Part shown: one piece after another, positions 1 to 8,425 of the stretch
Numbering within the stretch: position 1 is the stretch's first letter
How the letters are laid out: each line of letters begins with the position of its first letter
Assembly: GCA_001599715.1 (NCBI GenBank)
Contig: BCHU01000009.1
Span: 682,001-746,000 of the forward strand
Direction of reading: 5' to 3'
Length of the DNA: 64,000 nucleotides
Origin: Phaeotremella fagi
Lineage: Eukaryota > Basidiomycota > Tremellomycetes > Tremellales > Phaeotremellaceae
Notes under the pieces: generated by a model
What the model saw: only the letters and a program-made list of their open reading frames with translations
Databases searched by the model: none
What the model was told of the DNA's origin: nothing
Program-made: the position numbers and the translations under genes

Positions 1-227
1 GAAGTTTATCAACAACAACAGAAACTTTTGGAAAACGAAATCTCTGAATTCGTGGCTAAGAATGAATTGGAGATTAACGATCTGTTACAGGAATATTGGA
101 CTATGAGGAAACAGGCTGGTACGTTTCAAGTTCTCTTTTGAATTTGGAGGTGTAGACTGATAAATGGGCTTCAGAGGATTATATGAACACTATGAGTGTT
201 AAATTGGGTCTTTATGCTCGTGCTTAA
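1..227 (+). CDS. 3' end of an unidentified gene (partial)
   Basis: The reading frame is open from base 1. Exon 1..118 is followed by a GT-AG intron at 119..174, and exon 175..227 ends in TAA. The splice restores the frame through a Glu codon. The visible 56 residues are strongly helical and rich in Gln, Glu and Lys, including the stretches LLENEISEFVAKNELEINDL and YWTMRKQAEDYMNTM, and they end in GLYARA. The short helical tail loosely recalls the C-terminal Mod(r) region of ESCRT-I subunit VPS37, but no diagnostic residue proves this. The 5' part lies outside the window. That this is real coding sequence is well supported by the frame-preserving intron; its identity is not. Confidence 0.55.
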
Positions 228-541
228 GGTTGCGTTTAGGGTTTTTCTTTGGTACATTCCGTATTCTATTCGTCATGTCACAACTAAACTTCAATCATTC
301 GTAAGGCATCAGATTCAGTTGTTTGTGATTTCTTTCAGATGTTTTTTATTTGCATGGGTTGAAAGGTAAATACTGTATTGTACTAAAATCCGAAATTCTA
401 GGTAATGAACTATTTTGAGCAAAAGGAAAAAAAAGGCAAAATGTCCCCCAAAAATATATATATGAACAAAACGGAAAAAATTAATGTGTATGCTACATGA
501 AATGCTATATTTAAAAAGTGTCCTAATAATGTCCAAAAGTC
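228..541. other. convergent intergenic spacer
   Basis: This is an AT-rich spacer between two convergent genes, holding their 3' untranslated regions and the two transcription ends. It includes homopolymer A runs near 425-480. I see no coding signal or RNA gene. Confidence 0.6.
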
Positions 542-2522
542 CTAATAGACCAATTCTGATCTAACGATTCTAGTCTTTCTCGATCGAGGAGGTAGAGGTG
601 GAGTACCCATTTGACTAGACCATTTAATCGTGGTCTGGTTCTGACTCTGTTCCTCTTCCGATTCTTCCTCTGAAGAATTGCCCGAACAGCTCGAATTGGT
701 TTCTGAATGTTCCGTCTCGAGACCTTCCCAATCACCGTCTGAATCTGTTAGGTTCTCTTCTGAATTTGAAGAGATCAACGGAGGTGGTTGGGGGAACGAG
801 AACGTGGTGGTGAGATTATCGATATCCATTGATTCGGTGTTTTCGTCTTCGTCGGAATCGAAGAGACATTCACTGGTGGTTTCGGTTTCGGTTTCTAGTA
901 ACGATAAACCGTGTTTGACGTGGATCACCGTTGAGTCGATATCGATGTCGAGGTCGTCGGTGTTGATAGTTGGTAATTCTAGTGATTTGTAGTTTGGTGT
1001 TGAAATTTCGTTGGAAGAGTAGATGAAAGGATTGACGTTTTCTTGATCATCTTCCATCTCGTCTTCTGAGGTGGTACTAGATCCACCTGAGAGACTACCC
1101 ATCTCCTCAGAAGCTGATGGTGAGACACATTCAATATCAACATCCATAGATGGATGAACGAAAGTTTGAGTTTCAACAACCAATTCAGTCGATGTGATCG
1201 ATCTCCAAAGTTTGGAACCTCTGATTGGGATTCCTACTGTTGAATTAGGTCGACCTCTGATTTGACCGTTTGACCAAGCTCTTCTGATAGCTTTATCACA
1301 GTTACGTCCAGCTTCTAATCCGTCCAACCAAGATCTTTTACCCTCTTCTCTTTGATATCTACCAGCTAATTTTTTGATCGATGATAATCGACTGGCTAGA
1401 TGTGTCAATCTAGCTAATTGAGCTGAATAGGTCATTCGGTAGGATGGTTGTAAAGAATGAGCTGGTGGGATGGACAATAAGAATGATTGAGGTGTAACTT
1501 CGTTAGATTGAGATTGAATGTCTTTGGATGAAGTTGAGTAAACTGAAGTGGCTGGTGTATCGATTGATGGTGAAGTACAATCAGAACTTGAACCGTTGGA
1601 AGAGAATGATGATGAAGATGAAGAACATCTTTTAAGTGGTGCTGTCATTGATTCAATTCCATTAGAATCGACACCAGCTTCAACCAAAACCTCCACAATC
1701 TCTTGACGCAAGATTTCGAAATCTTGGTTCTTTTTGTCGACTTCGCTTTGGATCGCCCAAAGGAGATAAGCACTAGGTAACTGATCTTTGATGATCGGGA
1801 GGACGAAGTTACGGTAAGCGTCAACTAAAAGTGAACGAGCTTGTCTACGATGAGCACGAGCTGGTAATTGAGATGTTACTGGTGCTGGTGGTAAAGCTGC
1901 AGCTGGTGAAGCGGAGGTACCAGTTTGAAGAAGTGGTGAAAGAAGAGTAAGAAGGAGTGCTGAAGTTGATCGTTTAGCGACTGGAACGATTGGAGTGAGT
2001 TTTGAGGAGGAGGAAGATGAAGTCGATGAGGTTGAACTTGAAGAAGCGATACTGGAGATACTTGATCTAGGAGCAGCTTCTTCACATTGTAATTGAGGTG
2101 TGGATGGGGCAGCGGCAGCAGCGAATGAAAGTTGAACCTCGTTGATGACTCTTTCCAGTTGAACCAGACATTCTTCAGATAAAGAGAGTGAAATAGTTGT
2201 ACCATCAATGAAGTGGACAGATATTTGTGATCGTGGAAGTGAGAATGTGACGTCGTCAATAACCTGCGGAAAAGATTAGAAAACATTTTAGGATAGAAAG
2301 AAACTTTTAACATACCCCACTGATCCAACTGGACTTCTCCCCTAACAAAACATTGGTACATTCGATATCCTCCTGTAAACAAACTGATCGATGAGCCATC
2401 AAATTTGGTGGGAGAGGTAAAGATTTCGAAGTGTAGGGATGACTAGGTAAAGGAAGAGTGAAGAGGATAGTTGGAGGAGATGGTTGAGCTGGAGTAGCGA
2501 TAGGTAGTAAACGAAGAAGCAT
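542..2522 (-). CDS. uncharacterised 642-aa Ser-rich, acidic protein
   Basis: The model has two exons, 2316..2522 and 542..2263, joined by a 52-nt GT-AG intron that keeps the frame. It starts at the ATG at 2522 (MLLRLLPIATPAQP). A folded-looking N-terminal part (about residues 1-110) is followed by Ala/Ser/Pro-rich linker. A helical block near residues 175-235 contains ARSLLVDAYRNFVLPIIKDQ. A second basic helical block with LTHLASRLSSIKKLAGRYQ and GRNCDKAIRRAWSNGQIRGR lies in the middle. The C-terminal third is very acidic and Ser-rich. No catalytic motif, membrane segment or named domain is recognised. It is probably a conserved Tremellomycete protein, perhaps nuclear or regulatory given its acidic disordered tail, but that is inference. 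Confidence 0.75.
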
Positions 2523-4382
2523 CTTTGATCAAATTTGATATGGTTATGGTTAAAGAGGTGTTTTGATGACTGAAGAAAAGATGAGAGTAAGAGTTAGAGG
2601 GAAGAATGTCGATCCTCTTTTTGATCTTTGCCTTTGTAGTTTAAACAAGATCGACGGTGAGTGAGAAAAAAAGGATCTAGAATATCTACAGGGAAAGGTG
2701 AAAAAGTAAAAGAGGTTGTTTTGTTGTTCGGTAGGATATTTAAGCCAAGTGGGTTTGGGAAGATAAGTGAGATAGAGAGTAAATCCCGATGTAAGACTGA
2801 GAGTAGTGGCTGTTGGTCGGGAATGATAGGCGTCTAGGTGTTTTGATGTGGTGTTTGAACGGGATATGGGTGATGGTGGTGGGTGAAAGTGAAAGTGAAG
2901 AAGTAACAAGGTAGATATATTGATCCACTAGATAGTGGTATAGTGGGATAAGAAAAGATAGTGAAAAGTAGTCAAAAATGATTGATGCGGGAAAGCAAGG
3001 GATTGATGGGAAGTGAAACCTATGTCTCGGACAGAATAACAGAATGATTGATCGAAACTGTTCACTGTTAGCCCCTATGTTTGTGTGTAAGTGATGGGGT
3101 GGGTGCAACCTACTTGAGATCTAAGACCAAGCTTCAGCTTCACTAGCCAGCTAGTGAGTATAAACTGAGGATGAGGATGATAGTAACAACACAACGGGAG
3201 TCAAAGGTTTAAAGAGAAGCGGGAACATGGAGGTGGTAGAGGGTGAGTTATCTATGACGAATGATTCCAAATGTCAATATTCAGGGTTGCGGGATATGGT
3301 TTCAGGGTAGACTCAGGGTAACTCAATGTAGATCCCGAGTCCCGTAACCCGTGCGGGTTGGCTTTCAATGTCAATTCAAGCGTGGCATCCGAGGAGTCGT
3401 TTCTTTGTTTTAATTGATTACGGCATGAAATGTAACCGTTTTAAGTAAACTTGGGTATCTTGTTTGGTACCTTAACGGATTAACCTTCAACTTGGCAATT
3501 CAATTCCAACTCCTCTTGAATGGTAGACTGTACAATACATCTAATCAATACTTATCAAGCGCAATAGGAAATCTTCGTTCAAGATACATTGAAAACACTG
3601 TTACTCCACTTACAATACTCATTCCATTATATCTTGCTGCCATCTATTCACATCTATAGCCACACATACAACAGAGAGCTAGATACATCAAATGCATACC
3701 GCAAACTCGTTATCCCGCGGCTGACCATTGAGCTAAACTAAGTTGATTCATCATCCATCCGCCAAGCCTCGTTACCAAAACTTGTACTGTTTCGGATAGC
3801 TTTTGACTGAGGCGTTACACGGAGAATTTATACTGTTTATTCGTTTTCGTGGAGTCGCTGACATTGAAAATCCATTATACTTCGTTTTCGTTCTAACCGT
3901 TGTCAGATGTTACCCCGTACGTGCTCTCGCGAGTGTTCAACATCCGCTGTAGGCATTGTCATAGCAGTACTCAGTGTTCGGATTCGTATATCAGAGTGCC
4001 ACTGCCTATCAGTCTACGTATGAGATACTATACAACTCTCATCTGAAATTAACCTACTCAGCACTAAGAGCTTAAGCCATCTATCATACTACATCTAGCA
4101 TGAAACAGAATGCGGCAGTGTACTTGTACAATCAACGACTCCAAGTACAAAGGCAATGGGAGGCGAAAAGGCATCCACATGTTGTAGGGAAGTCTAGTAA
4201 CAAAATGCTACAGTAGATTCTAGGGGAGTGGAAGTTAAAAAATGAGCTTGACTAGGTACTCTTATTGATGAGTCAAGCAAATGCAAGTGCGGTTCGTGGG
4301 TGTGATCAATGGCTCTTTGCAGCCAATACATACAATACAGCACTCTTCGTCTACTTAGATATCATATACTACATTATGGAGA
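2523..4382. other. long intergenic region with promoter and repeat copy
   Basis: The right side of the 642-aa gene's start lies here, so about 2523-3300 probably holds its promoter and leader. Open frames there start at non-ATG codons and have low-complexity His/Pro/Ser composition, so I do not call them genes. A short inverted repeat, AACCCG-TG-CGGGTT, sits near 3345-3360. From about 3980 to 4078 there is a diverged copy of a noncoding repeat also seen near 5.3 and 6.4 kb (listed separately). Nothing else is recognised. Confidence 0.5.
3980..4078 (+). repeat. interspersed noncoding repeat, copy A
   Basis: This copy shares blocks in order with 5298..5366 and 6388..6506. They are an ATATCAGAGTG-like block, an ATCAGTCTACGTATG-like block, a GATACTAT...CTCTC block, CTACTCAGCACT and GAGCTTAAGCC. 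The copies are diverged but collinear, and all have the same orientation. No open frame runs through them. They may be promoter remnants of lost family A genes or a decayed mobile element; the sequence does not decide. Confidence 0.6.
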
Positions 4383-4901
4383 TTAGTTTCTAGGACGAGG
4401 GGCTGGAAGCCATTCCCAATATGGATTTACGGCCATAAACATCGCAGCTATATCATACGGCAGGGTTGATTCTCCCCTGAAAGGACGTTGGACGATACTA
4501 TTGAGGCGTGTCGCATGGTCGCTTCTCGTAGCTGTTGCTGGGTGGATTAATCCAAAAGTTGAACCCATTAGAGCTTGAGCCAAGTCTACGGCGTTTTCGG
4601 GACGACCTGTCGAAATAAGAGTCAGACTGCTGGCGAATGATGTATCGTCAGTGGGGACGCAAGCTGAAACAACTACTGATAACAGACCAGTTGAATAACG
4701 AGATATGGTGAAGGTGACTGAATGTCTTTGGCGGCGTATGTGCCAGCAGCCCCTATGGTTGGGAATACGATTTTGATTTCTTGTAAAAATCTGTGCCGCG
4801 GACATGTCGGAGAGGTATTCTGATTGGAGCCAGAGTTCGGACAAATCATTAGATGCACAAAGGGTTTCGTCTTGATAGTATTCCGGCGGGTCGGCGGGCA
4901 T
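4383..4901 (-). CDS. family A protein 1 (unknown function)
   Basis: This is an intronless 172-aa frame from an ATG at 4901. It is the first of four local paralogues. The conserved core is visible as VTFTISRYSTGLLSVVVSAC, which matches VIFTVSINPYDIRQLSIYVS of the gene at 5565 and YVLSVSKCP...LSIMVNVW of the gene at 7883. After the core comes a variable loop, then an Ala-Leu-Met helix (ENAVDLAQALMGS) and a proline-rich end (WLPAPRPRN). It has no signal peptide, membrane segment or cysteine pattern. The family pattern suggests a small beta-sheet plus helix fold. I recognise no named domain. Function is unknown; paralogy is inferred from aligned hydrophobic patterns. Confidence 0.65.
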   Translation of the reverse strand: MPADPPEYYQDETLCASNDLSELWLQSEYLSDMSAAQIFTRNQNRIPNHRGCWHIRRQRHSVTFTISRYSTGLLSVVVSACVPTDDTSFASSLTLISTGRPENAVDLAQALMGSTFGLIHPATATRSDHATRLNSIVQRPFRGESTLPYDIAAMFMAVNPYWEWLPAPRPRN

Positions 4902-5048
4902 GATATCTAAGCTGTTTTTGTCGAGTCCTCTTGTTTGTTTGTTTTTTGTTTTGGTGTACCAAAAGAAAAGCGAGGGGAAATGGTGGTTGGGAAGAGAGGA
5001 GGGAGTTCAAGTCTCTGGGTGTTATATCAGTAGAGTATAACGAAAGTG

Positions 5049-5160
5049 CACCAGACTCCGACAGTTGTTTTACCCCGAGGGCTTCCCCTCTGGCCTATGT
5101 ATTCCGAAGGATGACAAAAGACGTCTACAAAATTCCACCAGACTCCGACAACTGTTTTCG
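5049..5160 (+). repeat. direct repeat element CACCAG(A/T)CTCCGACA, two copies
   Basis: Two copies of about 25 bp, at 5049..5073 and 5135..5160, share CACCAGACTCCGACA followed by (G/A)(T/C)TGTTTT. A third copy at 6200..6225 reads CACCAGTCTCCGACAACTG. All lie on the same strand in the family A island, close to interspersed repeat copies B and C. They could be binding sites or fragments of a repeated element. Confidence 0.6.
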
Positions 5161-5297
5161 AAAAAAGGACAAAGGACGAGTCTGCGAAGACCGCAGCAAA
5201 AACAACCCGAAATGTGCGGTGTTTGAAAATGGAGAGGGTTATTGCAGTTTGCATCTATACTTAATAACCATTATTCGGGTGGGTACAGCGTAGCGTC

Positions 5298-5366
5298 TTC
5301 CCTACCCATCAGTCTACGTATGGGATGCTATCGGACTCTCTCCTACAACTAATTAATCTACTCAGA
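5298..5366 (+). repeat. interspersed noncoding repeat, copy B
   Basis: This is the middle copy of the repeat described at 3980. It contains CCATCAGTCTACGTATGGGA and AATCTACTCAG and lies directly upstream of the family A gene at 5565. Sequence left of it (about 5200-5290) also resembles the sequence left of copy C (about 6310-6390): both contain CCCGAAAT.. followed by GTTGAAAATGGAGAG or a close variant, so the repeated unit is larger than the core. Confidence 0.55.
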
Positions 5367-5564
5367 AACATATGTTGAGGAACATCCTGCAGGATCATCA
5401 GATAACCGTGTGCTTCAAAAGTTTTAATCTCCGAAAGAACAAGGGAGCTCATCGGATAGTGAACCTTTGTGGCTGTCGGACTTTGATGTATACACAGAAG
5501 AGTTCAGCGCCCAAAAATCTCTTTCACCTCTCCACTTCTACAGTACATCTATCGATTCAACAGC

Positions 5565-6080
5565 ATGGTCAGAATTTACGTATCAACACATTTTCGAGGC
5601 TGCAGTAGTCTATCAACACTACTTGATAGCGTTTCAGACGTATTTGATGTACAGATCACTTCCATCTTCGCCTCCAGAGCCAGCAGAATTCGCCATAGCC
5701 CTCGCCGAGAACCCGTTTACTATTGTCGGTCAAGAAATTACCCAGTCATATTCACTGTGTCGATCAATCCGTACGACATAAGACAACTATCTATTTACGT
5801 TTCTGTCTGCTCTTATCGTGATGCAACCTCCTTTGCAACTGGGAGAGCTTACATCCGTGCAGGAAGCTACGGAACGATACAAGGTCTCGCTCAGACTATC
5901 CAGACTATGGATATCCAGTTAGAAGACAGGTATACCTCTGGTTCTACTCGCGAGGTAAGAGATTGGTTGAGAGATGCTGTTGTAACTCCATTCTCAAACG
6001 AACCTCTTATTGCAGAACTAGAATGTATAGATCTAGCAACTCAACTTTCTGAATGTACACCTTTTGTCAGTATACAGTAG
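5565..6080 (+). CDS. family A protein 2 (unknown function; 5' end uncertain)
   Basis: The frame gives 171 aa from the ATG at 5565. The family core is clear from about residue 58: YPVIFTVSINPYDIRQLSIY, then VCSYRDATSFATGRAYIRAG, which aligns with family A protein 1 (ACVPTDDTSFASSLTLISTG), then a helix QGLAQTIQTMDIQLE. The first 50 or so residues do not resemble the paralogues, whereas another frame at 5467..5564 does. This gene has therefore either an intron near its start or a frameshift that makes it decayed. It has no signal peptide or membrane helix. Function is unknown. Confidence 0.5.
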   Translation: MVRIYVSTHFRGCSSLSTLLDSVSDVFDVQITSIFASRASRIRHSPRREPVYYCRSRNYPVIFTVSINPYDIRQLSIYVSVCSYRDATSFATGRAYIRAGSYGTIQGLAQTIQTMDIQLEDRYTSGSTREVRDWLRDAVVTPFSNEPLIAELECIDLATQLSECTPFVSIQ

Positions 6081-6859
6081 GAGATTGATGGGCGCTAGTT
6101 CTTCGACTGGTCTAAATAGATATTCAGTACATGTACGTACGTATCGTTGAAAATGGAGGGTGTTTCTGTAGCATCATACTTAGGGGCGTTACAAAGTCCC
6201 ACCAGTCTCCGACAACTGATTTACCAGTAGAGGCTATCCATGCCTGAGTTTTCCCGATTGACAATGCACCCTCACAGTAGGCGACTGCGAAACTCCTACA
6301 ACAGAATAAAAAGCCCGAAATCATGCGCGGTTGTTGAAAATGGAGAGTGCAGTATTACTATAGTCTGTATCAATACTCAACAAGAAATATCCGGATTTGT
6401 ATAGCAGAGTGATGTCACTGTCCATCAGTCTACCAAGTCGATGGTGTAAGATACTGCCGAAATCTCATTTAAGAATAATCTACTCAGCACTGTGAGCTTA
6501 AGCCCCAGTGAGACTGCCACTTACAGTATCTTACTGTACTGCCACTTTCGAAAGACTGCACTTTGACAATTGGCAGAAACAGGTCTTCCTGTGGTGCAAT
6601 TCTCCAAAACGTTTCGGAGTTTCTTTCTCTCACTTTCAGTCCTTTTAGCACAGCAAGTCTTAAATCATTGGTTGGTGCGTTTTTGAAGGAAAGTGGTCTT
6701 TTGAAGAACAGAAAACACTTTTGAATGCTACTGTATATTTATTGTGCACTATAGAAGTGAATAGAAAGCAAAATATGGACAGATTCATAACTGACAAGCA
6801 CTGTACTCGTACAAAGAGGATGATATCACAATTATGGACCCATTACCTCCTCCACCACC
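6081..6859. other. intergenic region with repeat copy C and duplicated 3' flank
   Basis: This region holds the third CACCAG..CCGACA element (6200..6225) and repeat copy C (6388..6506). From 6613 onward it carries a 3' flank that is repeated downstream of the next paralogue (compare 7689 onward): TTTCAGTCCTTTTAGCACAG, GCAAAATATGGACAGATT and CACTGTACTCGTAC are all found again there with few changes. I see no gene. Confidence 0.6.
6388..6506 (+). repeat. interspersed noncoding repeat, copy C
   Basis: This is the third copy of the repeat described at 3980. It reads CCATCAGTCTACCAAGTCGA, then AATCTACTCAGCACTGTGAG and CTTAAGCCCC. It is closest to copy A over the CAGCACT..GAGCTTAAGCC end. Confidence 0.6.
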
Positions 6860-7372
6860 TTACTCATATAATGGCCAACTCCCGTCTGAATTGATTCTGT
6901 ACAGAATTCGAGTCACTTCTAGCGCACGCCGTTCCGCTTCCGCATCCGCCCCTGCACCAAATGGGTACTGAATTTTGTTATTGATGAAGTCGGAATTGGT
7001 ATCGTTTTCGATAGGAGTGATACTCATGGTGAGTAAAGCATCCTGCATAGCTTCACAACTTGCCGGAAGAGTAATCTCTCCAAAACCTTGGCCGAAACGA
7101 ATGGAACCGGATTTGAATTGCCAAGCACTGACGTTGACTCGAAGTCGGTCCTCCCTGCGGGTGTCTCTATGTATACTCAGAAGATAATTATTCTTCCTAT
7201 GAGCGGCGTAGAAGGTGAAGTAGTTGGTCTTGATTTTCTCCGAAAGTGTATCTATGGCGATCGCGGTATTTACTGAAGTTAGTGATCCTCTGCGCATTAG
7301 CTGATCAACAACCCAATCCAATGAGTTGGATGTTAAGAAGTTTTTGCTTTTGTCTACACGTAATTGACTCAT
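6860..7372 (-). CDS. family A protein 3 (unknown function; shifted C-terminus)
   Basis: This intronless 170-aa frame starts at the ATG at 7372 (MSQLRVDKSKNF). It is most similar to family A protein 4 next door. Shared features include FTFYAAHRKNNYLLSIHR against FTIYLAHRRKNYVLSVSK, then LRVNVSAW against LSIMVNVW, an FGQGFGEI against FGRGVATI segment, an Ala/Met helix (EAMQDALLTM) and YPFGAGADAEAERR against NPFGTSQENRSLLA. The last residues differ because the frame ends early. The next 28 bp still encode, in another frame, the VEEVMGP end that protein 4 has in frame. No signal peptide or membrane segment is seen. Function is unknown. Confidence 0.65.
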   Translation of the reverse strand: MSQLRVDKSKNFLTSNSLDWVVDQLMRRGSLTSVNTAIAIDTLSEKIKTNYFTFYAAHRKNNYLLSIHRDTRREDRLRVNVSAWQFKSGSIRFGQGFGEITLPASCEAMQDALLTMSITPIENDTNSDFINNKIQYPFGAGADAEAERRALEVTRILYRINSDGSWPLYE

Positions 7373-7882
7373 AATGAAATGTGTTTCTTGTTGCGTGGGA
7401 GAAGGAAGTGAGAAAAGAATTATCGAAAACCCTCATTCGCCTTAAATCATATGAGTACAGTATCGAAGGCGGCGGAGTGGAGCAATCATTTGTCTCTCTT
7501 TTCATCTGTGACATCAAACATTCCCTTTTTCCATCGGCCTTTTTGTTTCCCGAAAATGACTTCATGTTGCACTCCCTTCTTACCTTCGCGGTAAATGAGA
7601 AGGCATCGCTATGTCATATCAGTCGTCTTTCTACATCAAGCCGACTTCAATACGAAGAGTTGTATGACGAGTTCTGGTATAAATGATTTCGGAGATTCTT
7701 TCACTTTCACTTTCAGTCCTTTGAGCACAGCAAGATTCTCAATCGTTGGTCGATAGCGTTTTGGAAAGTAGGCTTTTGAAAAGCAGAAACAATTTTCAAT
7801 GCTATAGAAGTGAATAGAAAGCAAAATTTGGACAATTTCGTAACTACCACACACTGTACTCGTACTAAACAAAGATATCAAT
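7373..7882. other. promoter of family A gene 3 and 3' flank of gene 4
   Basis: This 510-bp spacer contains the duplication junction at 7688/7689. To the left is the presumed promoter of gene 3; to the right is the 3' flank of gene 4. The open frame on the plus strand here is an accident of the duplicated promoter and its peptide is not family-like. Confidence 0.6.
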
Positions 7883-8425
7883 TTATGGACCCATTACCTC
7901 CTCCACCAACTTAAGTTCATCCTGGCCAACGCCACGGTCTGTTGACTGCAAACAGATTGTTGGCCACTTCCCCGCTAACAGAGACCGATTCTCTTGGCTT
8001 GTACCAAATGGGTTCAGAATTGTATTGAAGATGCTGTCATGAGAAAATGTCACCATGTTGACTTGCATCCCTTCTAATGCCCTTGCTAGAGCTGCGGCGC
8101 TTCCTACACTCCTATTAATCGTGGCAACACCTCGTCCAAAAGATCCCCTGATGTTGGGATCCCAAACGTTGACCATGATACTAAGCTGAGTGGTATTACT
8201 GGGACATTTACTCACACTCAAGACGTAATTCTTCCTTCGATGAGCCAAGTAAATGGTAAATGGTACGATTTCAATTGAAAAAAAGTTGGTGTGTATGCCT
8301 CTTGCGGTGGCGGAATCTCGTCGTGTCGCTCTGAGGATGAGGTGCTCTTCAATCGATGCCAGGTAATTACTGATTATAAAGTTCTCGGATCTTGCTAAAA
8401 CTTCCGGTAAATTTCGACTACTCAT
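7883..8425 (-). CDS. family A protein 4 (unknown function)
   Basis: This intronless 180-aa frame starts at the ATG at 8425 (MSSRNLPEVLARSENF). It is the best-preserved family A member, with core FTIYLAHRRKNYVLSVSKCP, beta-strand LSIMVNVWDPN, SFGRGVATI, an Ala-rich helix SAAALARALEGMQVN, then FNTILNPFGTSQENRS and the end KLVEEVMGP. The hydrophobic alternation suggests an alpha/beta globular domain. No Cys or His cluster, signal peptide or membrane helix is seen. The matching flanks show it arose together with protein 3 by tandem duplication. I recognise no named family. Confidence 0.7.
   Translation of the reverse strand: MSSRNLPEVLARSENFIISNYLASIEEHLILRATRRDSATARGIHTNFFSIEIVPFTIYLAHRRKNYVLSVSKCPSNTTQLSIMVNVWDPNIRGSFGRGVATINRSVGSAAALARALEGMQVNMVTFSHDSIFNTILNPFGTSQENRSLLAGKWPTICLQSTDRGVGQDELKLVEEVMGP

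Larger units (their letters stand above)
4902..5564. other. divergent intergenic region with repeat motifs
   Basis: This region lies between two divergent family A genes. It holds a T-rich stretch right of 4920, two direct copies of a CACCAGACTCCGACA element (5049 and about 5136) and repeat copy B (5298..5366). The region 5467..5564 is open in a second frame whose peptide (PLWLSDFDVYTEEFSAQ) resembles the N-terminal part of family A protein 1, SELWLQSEYLSDMSAA. The true 5' end of the next gene may therefore lie here. Confidence 0.5.

Noticed and set aside
2550..3108. Two minus-strand open frames upstream of the 642-aa gene
   Set aside because: They lack ATG starts and read as His/Pro/Ser/Phe-rich low-complexity translation of promoter DNA, with no domain signal.
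3705..3770. tRNA-like signal on the minus strand (TAGCTCAATGG, an A-box match)
   Set aside because: No B box (GGTTCGANTCC type) follows, the D stem does not pair, and no cloverleaf with a plausible anticodon could be drawn.
7381..7686. Plus-strand open frame between family A genes 3 and 4
   Set aside because: It overlaps the duplicated promoter. The corresponding frame in the second unit is not preserved as a similar protein.
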